DNA from: Aristolochia californica
Lineage: Eukaryota > Streptophyta > Magnoliopsida > Piperales > Aristolochiaceae
Direction: 5' to 3'
Length of the DNA stretch: 64,000 nucleotides
Assembly (NCBI GenBank): GCA_029961685.1
Contig: JARWKL010000011.1
Location: 5,582,501 to 5,646,500, forward strand
Shown here piece by piece: positions 9,494-19,623 of the stretch. A model generated the notes under the pieces. It was not told where the DNA came from and made no database searches. It saw nothing but the letters and a program-made list of their open reading frames with translations. Each line of letters opens with the position of its first letter. Positions within the stretch are counted from its first letter, which is position 1. Both the position numbers and the translations under genes were made by a program.

Positions 9494-11381
9494 CGAGTTA
9501 AAAGGGTCCATCGTCAACAGTCTCTTGCCTTGAAATAGTTCATCACAATACTATTGTACTTGTTTTCCTTGTAATAGATTATTTCTTGCACTCTTACTTT
9601 GTGTTTTCATGGACTATCTTATATGAAGGCCTAATTTCAAACAGAGCTGCATGGGTTATGCAGGATGGCTCGGTTCAACTCAGCAAATCCTCTTCTTATC
9701 CAACTTTTCCATTTATCACTTTTCCACAAACAGGCCACAATGTCAATTAATGTGTAAATATACCTCGTTGATCAAGCATCAGGAACATCTTGTCATCATA
9801 ATCATTTAGCGAGTTCTAACAAGTGTTTTTAAGTACAAAAATGGATCAGCAAGTTGAACTGTGTTCTAACTATATCCAATCTAAGCTTGGCATTAAACCC
9901 AAATCCAATTGATCCAGATCTGTTTTTTGCAGGCTTGAGCATGATCCACCTGACCTGAGAGGGGTTCGAATTTAAAATCAACTCAGTGAAAACTACAAGC
10001 AGTGATGAACATCTTGAATTTTAGATATGTATCAGGGAGCTCCAAATCTAGTTCATATTGGTTCTTAGTCTTCCACCATCACCCCAACTTTTCTCCCCAT
10101 TCTATGATGTGCTTAGTTCATGTTGGCTTGATACTTCTAAAATAATTTTAGCTTGTAATATTTATTTTATTCACTAGCTTTTTTATTTGAATTCATGATA
10201 TTTTTATTGACACAAAGGGTTGCTTATGAATTTTACTTATAACCGGGGACTTTGAAAAAGGGAAGCCGAAATTATAATTTTTCCAAAATATTTGAAATAG
10301 AATCATGAGTCTAACATGGAGCAAAATTCGCTCTATGTGTAAAGCATATGATCCTAGCCTTCTCAAAGTGGTTGAGTTATCTCTACATCATTTTATTTTA
10401 GAGCAAATGAAATCTCAAACCATGGATATGTTTATGGGAGTATGAAATCGAAGAAGAAAGAGAGAATGAATTAATCTTTTTGGTCATGAAGAACAGGTTT
10501 TTCCTTGGAAACCCTAGATGGCAGAACAAAGGGCTTCAATGAAAACCCTAGCAGCAACCGACACAACCGATGAGAGTGCAAGACTATTTGCTAAAAAACG
10601 GTGAGTTCCAGTAAATGCGAAATATCATCTCCCATCTTCATTGATTCATTGGGAAGCAACACAAAAGAGTGCAACATTGAGAAGCTCTTCTTTTGATATG
10701 CATTCCAAGTGTTTGATATAAATATTATAGCATAACTCACTCTTATATCACACGTCAAAAAAATATTCGAGGCATTGATGTGAAGTTTAAATCTGTACAT
10801 GCAAAGAAAGACATTCTAGTGCAGATTGTTGGGATCAAATTCAAGGTTTTGCTAGAATTTATACAAGAGAGGGTTACACATAGGGAGAGTGAGCTGAGGG
10901 AAGGTGGCCAAGGGGTTGAATATACAACAAACAAACATCACATCTCTGCATTTTTGTTTGCGATAATGTCATCTAGTTGAGTTGGCATCGCTTGATCAAT
11001 GCATATTACTGTTTCTGGTCATTTTTTAAGTCATTCGTTTGATGTAGTGAACGAGTTGCAGTAGAGTATTTTCTAGTTCAAGTTGTTTGATTGGTCATCT
11101 AGTTGATATGTCAAACACAATAGAGGCTCTTTGTGCTCCAGTTATTTGGCTAGTCATCCAATTGAGATGCTCAACAAGTTCAACAAAAAGTTTTCTCTCA
11201 AGTCATGCAACCTTCTTGCAATCCATGGATCAATGTTTTGTAGTTCTTCTTCTCTTCTTAACATCATTCACGTCACTTGTCTAGTCGATATGGCCTATTA
11301 CTTATAATAGAGGAATTTTTTTCTCAAGTTGGACGATAAACTTGCTATCATACCTTTGACCTGATTGCTCATGATACTTTT
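9494..11381 (+). repeat. Downstream module D, copy 1
   Basis: The first ~110 bp are conserved behind every peptide gene copy (TTGAAATAGTTCATCACAAT...) and are probably the 3' UTR; no AATAAA is obvious. The rest recurs at 22976-24690 and 47007-48480 in the same orientation. It recurs inverted at 30968-32582, 33036-33935, 34928-36886, 51290-52195, 53181-55119 and 55354-57731. Within it lies the gene-head-like segment at 10518-10977 and, after it, an LTR relic. Confidence 0.8.
10518..10977 (+). pseudogene. Captured start of an unrecognised host gene, two or more exons
   Basis: AAACCCTAG directly precedes an ATG at 10518. It opens 27 codons whose end reads ATDTTDESARLFAKK, followed by CG|GTGAGT, a consensus splice donor, at 10601. 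After about 165 bp a second open block starts near 10771 (G-I-D-V-x-F-K-S-V-H-A-K-x-D-I-L-V-Q-I-V) and runs about 70 codons to 10980, with an R-E-S-E-L-R-E-G-G-Q-G block. The same two blocks, with mostly conservative differences, recur in the other D modules. I do not recognise the protein. Simple joining of the two blocks does not keep frame, so another exon or decay lies between. It could also be chance ORFs in a repeat. Confidence 0.4.
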
Positions 11382-11690
11382 TGTTGAATAAGTTTGAGTG
11401 GTATTCTATATAATTATGAGAGTGAGAGGCATGAGTTTTAATTACTAATTAGTTTAAGTGTTCTTTTTTATTCTTATGTATTAGTGCATCCATGCCCCCA
11501 CCTATATTAATAAGAAAGAGAAGCGAAGGAGCTCATTAACGAGCTCTCTCTTAACTCCTAAAGTTTCTCTCCTCAACTTGTGCCCTTGTTGTCTCCTTCT
11601 CATCTTCTCTTCTCTTCTTCCTTCTTTCTTCTTCTTCTCAAACCAAGTTATCCATGGATTAACCCTAGAATCTAACATGGTATTAGAGCT
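11382..11690 (+). mobile_element. LTR relic (11382-11677) with primer-binding site (11678-11690)
   Basis: The segment begins TGTTGAATAAGTTTGAG, contains a CCTATATTAATAAG promoter-like stretch and a long CT-rich leader, and ends CTAACA. It is followed by TGGTATTAGAGCT, a tRNA-Met type primer site. Length is 296 bp. The internal region stops within about 250 bp, so only one end of the element survives. Inverted copies lie at about 31206-31514 and 55520-55825; related LTRs without a primer site lie at 39690-39934 and 60838-61074. Confidence 0.65.
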
Positions 11691-13113
11691 AAAATTGTAG
11701 GGTTTAATGTATAGTTGATCAAGTTATGAAAGTTTAGTGGAAAGGAAACTCAATTCTACCTTCAAGTAACAAAGGGTTCGGCTAGTTTTGAAGAGGAGCA
11801 AAGACTGAAGTCAATTCAACAAGTTATCTCCTTAATTAGATAAGTTATATCTTATGTTTCACATTATGAGGGATTCAATTCAATTTTGTGATAGTCACAA
11901 ACTTGGTTTTACCATTAAATGCTATCATGCTATACCATTAATCTCTAAGAAATAAATATGTCAAATTCAAGTGAATGAAAGATTCTAAAACATTTGATTA
12001 AACTTGAAAATCAAGTCTTCATAAATCATTACATATCATATGCTCCAAAACATACTTTTATCTAAGAAATGAAATCTTGTTGGATATCCTCTTACAAAGG
12101 TAGAGTTCTTGAGATTTTTCTATCTAGCTTAGACTAGTTTTTCAATTCTTCATTCTTCCTCAAGGGGCTCCTTCAAGGTTTCGTATTTACTCCATTTGGC
12201 TTGACATCTTTATGTTAGGTTTGTCGATTCTTTCTCACAGACCTTGTAGTTGTTTGACTTAAAGGAAATACATTTGGAATGCTATACATTAAAAATTATT
12301 ACCTTACTTAGCTTAAGTTTTGTTATCATTAAAATCTTGGAATGAGTCAACCTCGATCAACACAAACCAGAGGTGCTAAATGACACATTTTATAAAAGTT
12401 GTGGAAAAATATTTTGAGCTTCTATCCAGCCATATGTATCCAACATTTGTAAATGATCTACCATTGTATTTAGTGGGTGAAATATTTTTGAGTATTTTTT
12501 TTTATTTTTCATCATATTTTAATCGGTTATGGAAGTCATGTAGGAGGGGACTAATCTTTATTTATGCTTATATTGTTAAATCAACCTATTGAAAGACACT
12601 CTGAATAGGTATAAGCAATTAAAAGAATTTGGTCTAGCCTTGTGTAGGCAAGACCTTCACTTATTTCGATTCATTGAGAAAGTCATTGCGACTGAGGATG
12701 AGTTACTAAAAATCCCTTTGCCTGGCTATCGGATTGTGTGGATTAGTGACTGTTAAAAATCCCTTTGTGCATAGTTTGCTACTGAAAATCCATGTGTTGT
12801 AAAATTGTGTAGCCTAGTGAGTTATTAAAAATCTCTTTGCCGACTAAGTTTATATAGCCTAATTTTCTATTAAAGATCCCATTGTGGCTTTAGACTCATC
12901 ATAATCTAATGAGCTGCCAAAATTCCCTTATAGGTCTAGACTTGAATAGCCAAATTTCCTACCGAAATACTGTGCGTTTACACTTTCTTTTGGTTTCACT
13001 CTAATTTGTGCATCAAGCTTAAAATATATGACCACACTTTTCTTTGGTTTCTCTCCAAAATATACATGCATCATATGTCGTGTGTCTCAAAAAGTCCAAA
13101 GCATCATCTTAAG
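11691..13113 (+). repeat. LTR-element leader, then upstream module U of peptide gene 2 (interrupted by copia)
   Basis: To about 11935 this is leader of the LTR relic, shared with 30968-31200 inverted. From about 11940 to 13113 it matches, inverted, 37575-38720, which lies upstream of the minus-strand peptide gene 4. That makes it the distal promoter side of peptide gene 2, now 5.7 kb away because a copia element inserted at 13114. The open stretch at 12380-12592 is not supported as a gene. Confidence 0.65.
12690..12985 (+). repeat. Degenerate short-period tandem repeat
   Basis: About six diverged units share the words TTAAAAATCCCTTTG and TGTGTAGCCTAGTGA-like spacers, with a period of roughly 45-50 bp. 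The same array occurs inverted at about 37740-37950. It is absent from the right-hand copy (expected near 58650), where sequence jumps directly past it. Confidence 0.55.
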
Positions 13114-13712
13114 TGTTGAGTACTGTGGAGTATGGCCCACTCCACATGAATGAGTAGGATATGGAGGGGATTTTGCAAATCCTTTTATTTACTTTGACGT
13201 GTGTTACACTGAAGGGAAAATAAAGTTTCCCTCTTGTTGATATTTTCGATTTATGGGACTTACAGTGAGAGGCTTACGATAGTCTTCCAAAAAATAGAGT
13301 GCGAACAGAGGCATCTCCCTTGGGACTTTGGGACTCGGCGTAGTTGCCGAAAGAGGTCAGGTTGGGACTCGGCGCTGTTGCCGGAAGAGGTCAGGTCGGG
13401 ACTCGAATGAGCAGTGAAGACGACGCTGCTACTCCTTACCGTCTCGTGAAGTTGCGACACCACCATGAGATATAGGGAGCTCTGGGGCTTGTTGTAAGGG
13501 CGAGTAGTGTGTTTCTGCTGTGAGAAGAAACAAAGAGAAGACTCTCTCGGGTTGTATTTCTGCTGTGAGAAACATAGACCATTTTGTATTGTGCTTCTAG
13601 AAATAAAAACTCTGCAACTTCTGTGGACGTAGGCAATTTGCCGAACCACATAAAAATTGTGTCGTGTGTGTTTACCTATTACCTTATTGTCATCATCGTT
13701 ATTTTCATAACA
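13114..13712 (+). repeat. 5' LTR of copia element
   Basis: 599 bp, TGTTGAG...CATAACA. It contains a 34-bp tandem repeat (GGGACTCGGCGCTGTTGCCG..., about 13325-13395) present twice here, four times in the 3' LTR and three times in the duplicated LTR at 21680. This copy-number change alone explains the LTR length differences. Confidence 0.9.
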
Positions 13713-13714
13713 AC

Positions 13715-13728
13715 TGGTATCAGAGCTG
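13715..13728 (+). other. Copia primer-binding site
   Basis: TGGTATCAGAGCTG follows the 5' LTR after two bases and is complementary to the 3' end of plant initiator tRNA-Met, the usual primer for copia reverse transcription. Confidence 0.9.
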
Positions 13729-13751
13729 AGGTTCGAGTCTGAGAGAAAACG

Positions 13752-14762
13752 ATGGCTGGAGATGAAGTGAAGGTATTGGGGATCGAGAAGTTCGATGGCA
13801 CAGACTTTGGATACTGGAGGATGCCGATAGAGGACTACCTCTAAGGGAAGAAACTCCATCTTCCACTGTTGGGGAAGAAACCAAAAAAAATGGAGGAGGA
13901 CGATTGGAATCTGTTGGATCGACAGGTTCTGGGGATTATTCGGCTAACCCTGTCGAGATCCGTTGCATACAATGTCAGCAAGGTGAAGACGATTGCGGGT
14001 CTCATAGAGGCTTTGTCAGGTATGTATGAAAAGCCTTCAGCGAATAACAATGTTTATTTGATGAAAAAGTTATTCAATTTGAAAATGGCAGATGGTACAC
14101 CAGTTGCACAACATCTGAATGATTTTAATACTATCACAAATCAATTGTTGTCTGTTGAAATTCAATTTGATGATGAGATATCTGCACTGATACTATTGGC
14201 TTCATTGCCAAATAGTTGGGAAGTTATGAGAATGGTTGTCAGTAATTTTGCCGGTAAATCAAAATTGAAATATGATGATGTTCGTGATTTGATTTTGGCT
14301 GAGGAGGTGCGCGGGAGGGATTCAAGCGAGACCTCAGGTTCGAGTTCAGCAATGAATGTTGATTCTCAGGGGAGATCACATGACAGGAACTCAAACAGAG
14401 GCAGATCAAAATCAAAGAACAGGGGCAAGAGCAAGTTGAGGCCTGGTCAGCAGGCAACTTGCTGGAATTGTGGCAAAGCTGGCCACATAAAGAAGAACTG
14501 TAGAAACCCTAAGAAGACTGAGAATGATAGTGCTAATGTGGTAACTGAAGAAGTACAAGATGCGCTATTGCTTACAGGTCATAGTCCAATTGATGACTGG
14601 AGACTGGATTCAGGGGCTTACTTCCATACATCTTACCATCGGGAGATAATGCAAAACTATGTTGCAGGTGACTTTGGGAAGGTGTATCTGGCTAATGGAG
14701 AGGCTTTGAACGTGGTGGGGATGGGAGACATTGACATTGCACTCCCTAACAAGAAAAAATAG
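13752..14762 (+). pseudogene. Copia gag with zinc knuckle and protease motif, interrupted by stops
   Basis: The frame starts with ATG at 13752 (M-A-G-D-E-V-K...), a typical Tnt1-like gag start. It hits TAA at 13842 after 30 codons and then stays open from 13845 to TAG at 14760. It includes the copia gag helical region, a basic Arg/Ser/Lys-rich segment, and one perfect CCHC knuckle, CWNCGKAGHIKKNC, at about 14460-14501. The aspartic-protease signature L-D-S-G-A follows at about 14604-14618. The first stop separates the N-terminus, so the polyprotein cannot be made as one chain. Confidence 0.88.
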
Positions 14763-14765
14763 ACC

Positions 14766-15803
14766 TTGCAAAAGGTTAGACACATTCCTAAGTTGAAGAA
14801 GAACCTCATTTATGTTGGGCAGCTTGATGATTGTGGCTATTCAGTGGTGTTCTCAGATAACACCTGGAATGTCACCAAAGGGGCATTGGTACTGGCTTGG
14901 GGTAAGAAAACTGGTACACTCTATTCGACTACTGGTTTGAATACACTATTTCTACTACCGTTGCAAAAAGTACATCAGATTTGTGGCATTGTCGGCTTGG
15001 CCATATGAGTCAGAAGGGCATGAAAGAACTGCTATCCAGAGGCAAGCTACTAGAACTGAAATCAGTTGGTCTCGGTATGTGTGAGAGTTGTATTATGGGG
15101 AAACAAAAGAAGGTTAGTTTCTTGAAAAGTCGCAGAACATTGAAGAAAGAAAAACTGGACCTTGTGCACTCAGATCTGTGGGGACCTTCCCTAGTGGCAT
15201 CCCTTGGAGGTTCTCGTTACTATGTCACATTCATTGATGATTACAGCAGGAGGTATGGGTTTATTTTTGAAGCATAAATCTGATGAATTTAATGTGTTCA
15301 AAATTTGGAAGGCCATGGTTGAGACAGAAACAGGCTTGAAACTGAAATGTTTGAGGTCTGATAATGGTGGTGAGTATATTGATGATGGTTTCAAGGAGTA
15401 TTGTGTAGTTCGGGGTATCAGAATGGAGAAGACCATTCCTAGGACACCACAACAAAATGGAGTTGATGAACGTATGAACACGACCATAAATGAGCGTGGT
15501 AGAAGCATGAGGTTGCACGCTGGATTACCACCTACTTTCTGGGTAGATGCAGTCAGTACTGCAGTCTACTTGATAAACAGAGGGCCATCAGTTCCGTTGG
15601 ATTGTGGATTGACTGAGGAGGCCTGGAACGGGAAAGAGGTCAAATTTTTTCACCTTAAACTTTTGGTTGTCTTTCTTATGTTCTTGTTGATTCTGATGCT
15701 CATAGTAAGCTTGAGGCTAAGTCAAAGAAATGTTATTTCATTGGCTATGGAGACGAGGCATTTGGCTATCGTTTCTGGGATGATTAGGGTCAGAAGAATA
15801 TAA
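14766..15803 (+). pseudogene. Copia protease end and integrase, frameshifted
   Basis: The protease C-terminal part runs to about 14975, then a frameshift leads to the integrase. The HHCC zinc finger is readable (H-C-R-L-G-H, C-E-S-C). The core shows D-L-W-G-P and F-I-D-D-Y-S-R for the first Asp, R-S-D-N-G-G-E-Y for the second, and N-G-V-D-E-R-M-N for the Glu block, where the family has N-G-V-A-E. Further frame changes occur near 15250 and 15640. Position 15691 is the left edge of the segment that was later tandemly duplicated. Confidence 0.85.
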
Positions 15804-16702
15804 GAAGCAAGAATGTGATTTTCATTGAGAAGATTGTGTACAAGGACAAATCTAGTACAGTTGCTGAAGCAGCTCCTCAAGAGTCCGAGTGTGTGAGATT
15901 GGATGACCTACCAGAGGCCAACGTGCAGTGTAGAGATGCGAGTGACGGGGAGAGTGGGTCCAGTGCACCCACTCTTATTATTTCACAGTCAGATCCAGAG
16001 CCGTCCACTCCTACAGTTGCAGTTCGTAGGTCAGTTAGGACTATTCGGCCTCCACAACGTTTCTCACCTACTTTGAATTATATTCTTTTGACAGATGGTG
16101 GAGAACCACAGAGTTATGAAGAAACCTTGCAAGATGAAAATTCTAGCAAGTGGTAGCTGGCCATGAAGGATGAGATGGATTCCCTCTTAGGGAATCAGAC
16201 ATGGGAGTTGACTGAACTTCCACCAGGGAAGAAGGCATTGCACAACAAGTGGGTGTACTGGGTGAAAACAGAGCATGATGGCAGTAAGAGATACAAGGCT
16301 AGACTTGTTGTAAAGGGCTTTTAGTAGAAGCAGGGTATTGATTACTCTGAGATTTTCTCTCCTGTGGTGAAGATCACAACCATCAGGTTAGTACTGTCCA
16401 TGGTTGCTACTGAAGATTTATTTCTTAAGCAATTAGATGTGAAGACAACCTTTCTTCATAGAGACCTTGAAGAAGACATCTACATGCACCAACCTGAGGG
16501 GTTTGCAATACAGGGAAAGGAAGGTTCAGTTTGCAAACTGAAGAAGAGTTTGTATGGCCTGAAGCAAGCTCCTAGACAATGGTATAAGAAATTTGATAGC
16601 TTTATGTGCAGTGCTGGGTGTCAGAGTGGTCTGAGTTAGGTACTTTGCTTTCCGCACCTTAAACGGCTTGTCTTTTCGGGTTGTATTGGCTAGGTATCTG
16701 AC

Positions 16703-16775
16703 TCAGAACTCCGAAGTTAAGCGAGCTTGAGCAAGAGTAATTCTAGGATGGGTGACCTCCTGGGAAGTACTCTTG
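16703..16775 (+). other. 5S rRNA-derived segment in Cassandra 5' LTR
   Basis: CAGAACTCCGAAGTTAAGCG and GGATGGGTGACCTCCTGGG match the 5S gene from mid-molecule through the internal promoter (A box, intermediate element, C box). The 5' third of 5S is replaced by unrelated sequence, so this is not a ribosomal RNA gene. RNA polymerase III promoter function is possible. Confidence 0.9.
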
Positions 16776-16973
16776 CATAGGACTTTAACACGGTATCAGA
16801 GCTAGGCACGCCACGGCTCGCCTTCGTATCCCGTGAGAAGCTCCAAAATGGGTGGGGTAGGTATCAGAGTGGTTCTGTCCACTCTTGTTAGAGTTTGTGG
16901 TCTGAGTTAGGTACTTGGCTTTCCGCACCTTAAACTGCTAGTCTTTTCGGGTTGTATTGGCTAGGTATCTGAC

Positions 16974-17046
16974 TCAGAACTTCGAAGTTAAGCGAGCTTG
17001 GGCAAGAGTAATTCTAGGATGGGTGACCTCCTGGGAAGTACTCTTG
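16974..17046 (+). other. 5S rRNA-derived segment in Cassandra 3' LTR
   Basis: This is the same 5S-like stretch as in the first LTR, differing at a few positions (TTCGAAG for CTCCGAAG, GCTTGGGC for GCTTGAGC). The second version is closer to genuine 5S at the latter site. Confidence 0.9.
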
Positions 17047-18177
17047 CCTAGGACTTTAACACTGGGTACATCAAATGTCAGGCAGATCACTGTTGCTATG
17101 TCAGGTATTTTGACAATTCTTACATTATTTTGTTACTGTATGTGGATGACATGCTTATTGCATGGGCTAGTATTGATGAGATCAATAATTTGAAGAAGTA
17201 GATGTCAAAGCGCTTTGCAATGAAGGATTTGGGAGTTGCGAAGCAAATCCTTGGTATGAGAATTGTCAGAGACAGAGTCAGAGGCACATTGAGACTCTCG
17301 CAGGCTAAGTATGTGAAAAAGGTACTCAGCAGGTTCAATATGGACAAGGCCAAACCAGTTGGCACACCCTTGGGCAGTCACTTCAGACTCAGCAAGGATC
17401 AGTCACCTAAGCAGAGGAGGAACAAGATTACATGAGTAAGGTTCCTTATGCCTCAGCCATTGGTTTACTTATGTATGCTATGGTTTGCACTAGACCGGAT
17501 ATAGCCCATGCAGTGGGAGCTATGAGTAGATACATGAGTAACCTAGGAAAACAACATTGGGAAGTTGTGAAGTGGATTTTGAGGTACCTAAAAGGCTCCT
17601 CAGAGACGTGCTTTTGTTTCTTAGGAGAGAGCTTAGAGGTGAGGGGCTATGTTGATGCTGATCTAGCTGGAGATATTGATAGCAGAAAAAGTACCACATG
17701 GTTTGTTTACACTCTGGGTGGTACTGTAGTTTCATGGGGTTCAAATCTACTGAAAAATAGTTTCTTTGTCTACCACAGAAGCTGAGTATATTGCAGTATC
17801 AGAAGCTGCAAAGGAGATGATCTGGCTACAGGGCTTCTTGGAGGAATTGGGCCAAAAGAATCAGAAGGGCACTCTATACAGCGATAGTCAGAGTGCCATA
17901 TTCCTTGCCAAAAACCCAATATTTCATTCCAAGACTAAGCACATTCAGATCAGGTATCATTTTATACGATCATTGTTAGATGACGGACAATTGGTACTTG
18001 AGAAAATTTGTGGCAGTAAGAACCCTGCTGATATGTTGACAAAGGGTGTTACACTTGAGAAACTGAAGTTGTGCACAACTTTAGTTGGTCTTCTAGCATG
18101 AAGATAGGGGCAGTGAGTTGCACAGGTGGAGGATATCATATTTGAGGAAGAGGGCGATACAGTGGGTGAACTAGTCT

Positions 18178-18191
18178 CCAAGTGAGAGAAT
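18178..18191 (+). other. Copia polypurine tract
   Basis: AAGTGAGAGAAT lies directly before the 3' LTR start TGTTGAG; the duplicated element has AAGTGGGAGAAT at the same place. This is the usual Tnt1-type plus-strand primer. Confidence 0.75.
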
Positions 18192-18861
18192 TGTTGAGTA
18201 CTGTGGAGCCTGACCCACTCCTCACGTATGAGCAGGACATGGAGGAGATTTTTCAAATCCTTTTATTTACTTTGACGTCTGTTACACTCAAGGGAAAATA
18301 AAGTTTCCCTCTTGTTGATATTTTCTATTTTTGGGACTTACAGTGAGAGGCTTATGACAGTCTTCCGAAAAACAGAGTGCGAACAGAGGCATCTCCCTCG
18401 GGAGTTCGGGACTCGGCGCTGTTGCCGAAAGAGGTCAGGTCGGGACTCGGCACTGTTGTCAGAAGAGGTTAGGTTGGGACTCAGCACTGTTGCCAGAAGA
18501 GGTCAGATCGGGAATCGGTGTTGTTGCCCGAAGAGGTCAGGTCGGGACTCGAACGAGCAGTGAAGACGATGCTGGTGCTCCTCACCGTCGTGTGAAGCTG
18601 CGCCACCGTCGTGAGATACAGGGAACTCTGGGGCTTGCTATAAGGGCAAGTGGTGTGTTTCTGCTGTGAGAAGAAACAGAGAGAAGACTCTCTCTGGTTG
18701 TATTTTTGGTGTGAGAAACATAGACCATTTTGTATTGTGCTTCCAGAAATAAAAAAAACTCTGCAGTTCCCGTAGATGTAGGCAATTTGCCGAACCACTT
18801 AAAAATTGTGTCGTGCATGTTTACCTATTACCTTATTGTTATCATCGTTTTTTTCATAACA
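18192..18861 (+). repeat. 3' LTR of copia element
   Basis: 670 bp, TGTTGAG...CATAACA, with four copies of the 34-bp repeat (about 18408-18545). Immediately after it the peptide-gene upstream sequence resumes (TTTAAGCACGTAAAAG). Confidence 0.9.
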
Positions 18862-19226
18862 TTTAAGCACGTAAAAGTCATTGAGCTTCGAGTCCCACTA
18901 AGACTAATTAAGCTCAACTTCGAGTTTTTCAAAATCTTGTGGAAGAAAACAGGAGTCCGTGACTTGTCCTTTTGTTTATATTTATCATTGATGTCAATAT
19001 TACTGTCAAGTTTCATTTATTTTAAGTTTCAGACTTTCAGTAGAAGACAACGCCAAGTGCCACAAATCTTCCACACGTCTTTGCACTCTTTGACTCTTTG
19101 AAAGGTTTTTCTCTCCCACTCTCCGCGTAGTTGGAAACAATCAACAAAGAAGAGAGTAATTCAAAGTTACCTGTGTATTCCTTATTTATAGAAACCACGG
19201 AAAAACAGTTGCTCACCTTGGCAAAA
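18862..19226 (+). promoter_or_regulatory. Proximal upstream region of peptide gene 2
   Basis: This matches 22314-22666 almost base for base and resembles 8900-9166. It carries the TTTGAAAGGTTTTTCTCTCCC and CAACAAAGAAGAG words. The copia LTR now lies about 365 bp upstream of the start codon, so any expression could come under LTR control (inference). Confidence 0.5.
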
Positions 19227-19552
19227 ATGAATCTTCTTGCCCTCCGGCGTCTCAGGTTGCTGCTGCTAGCGGTTGCTTTGGTTCCCTGCGTGTTGAAAGT
19301 GGTCGATGCCCGTCAGTTTCCCTCCCGTGGAATCAATTTAATTGAAGGATTTCCATCAGATGCATCACCCCCGACGACGATAGTGAGTGAAAGTAAGAGG
19401 CTAGAGCAGCGAGCACCGCCTGCCCCCAAACCAAATTCAAGCTCGCGAGGGGGCGGGCAATAGATCCGCCGCCACCACCTCCACCGCCGTGTGTGAACCT
19501 CAGCCAAGGAATTCGAGTAAGTCGACCTCGATGTCGAGCTGGTCATGGGTAA
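19227..19552 (+). pseudogene. Secreted-peptide gene copy 2, frameshifted
   Basis: The upstream ATG of copy 1 is changed (ACCTTGG), leaving the Met of M-N-L-L-A-L at 19227. Signal peptide and the G-I-N-L-I-E-G-F-P-S block are intact. A small deletion and rearrangement in the Gly/Pro linker near 19450 shifts the frame to TAG at 19461-19463. The lost C-terminus (C-V-N-L-S-Q-G-I-R-V-S-R-P-R-C-R-A-G-H-G) is still readable in another frame to TAA at 19550. A truncated protein of 78 residues would lack the conserved end. Confidence 0.8.
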
Positions 19553-19623
19553 GGAGTTAAAAGGGTCCATCGTCAACAGTCTCTTGCCTTGAAATAGTTC
19601 ATCACAATAATATTGTACTTGTT

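Larger units (their letters stand above)
16619..17061 (+). mobile_element. Cassandra TRIM retrotransposon with 5S rRNA-derived LTRs
   Basis: Two LTRs of 172 bp (16619-16790) and 176 bp (16886-17061) run TGT(C/T)AGAG...TTTAACA. They flank a 95-bp internal region that starts CGGTATCAGAGCTAGGCAC, a one-base variant of the tRNA-Met primer site. Each LTR holds a stretch homologous to the 3' two thirds of plant 5S rRNA, the defining feature of Cassandra. CTGGG occurs immediately before (16614-16618) and after (17062-17066) the element. The uninterrupted sequence is present in the duplicated RT at about 20553, proving insertion. It has no coding capacity and depends on other elements for mobility. 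Confidence 0.95.
15804..18101 (+). pseudogene. Copia reverse transcriptase and RNase H, split by Cassandra and stops
   Basis: After the integrase tail (15815-16153) a TAG at 16154-16156 precedes the RT start. A second TAG at 16322-16324 falls inside the G-F-x-Q-K block. RT blocks D-V-K-T-T-F-L-H and L-K-K-S-L-Y-G-L-K-Q-A-P-R-Q-W are followed by the Cassandra insertion. RT resumes at 17067 with an intact catalytic Y-V-D-D-M (17139-17153). RNase H follows, with D-A-D-L-A-G-D, S-T-T-E-A-E-Y and D-S-Q-S-A at 17650-17900. Both TAG stops are shared with the duplicated copy at 20087 and 20255, so they predate the duplication. Confidence 0.9.
13114..18861 (+). mobile_element. Tnt1-like Ty1/copia retrotransposon, near complete but inactive, with nested Cassandra
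   Basis: The element has two LTRs (13114-13712 and 18192-18861), a tRNA-Met primer site, gag, protease, integrase, reverse transcriptase and RNase H in copia order, and a purine tract before the 3' LTR. The flanks carry (C)TTAAG on the left (13108-13113) and (T)TTAAG on the right, and CTTAAG is also the reading at the uninterrupted site inside 37570-37590 (inverted). The coding region has an in-frame stop in gag, stops before and in RT, and frameshifts in integrase. A 443-bp Cassandra element splits the RT. It inserted in the promoter region of peptide gene 2. Confidence 0.92.

Noticed and set aside
16703..17046. Two 5S ribosomal RNA genes
   Set aside because: Only the 3' two thirds of 5S is present, inside matching LTRs with primer site and target duplication; this is Cassandra, not rDNA.
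16957..17193. Open frame across the Cassandra 3' LTR and copia RT
   Set aside because: It crosses an insertion junction; its start is in the 5S-derived LTR and its frame is not that of RT.
19131..19226. N-terminal extension of peptide gene 2
   Set aside because: The upstream frame begins at a TTG, has no ATG, and the same stretch is out of frame or absent in copies 1, 4 and 5; it is 5' UTR.
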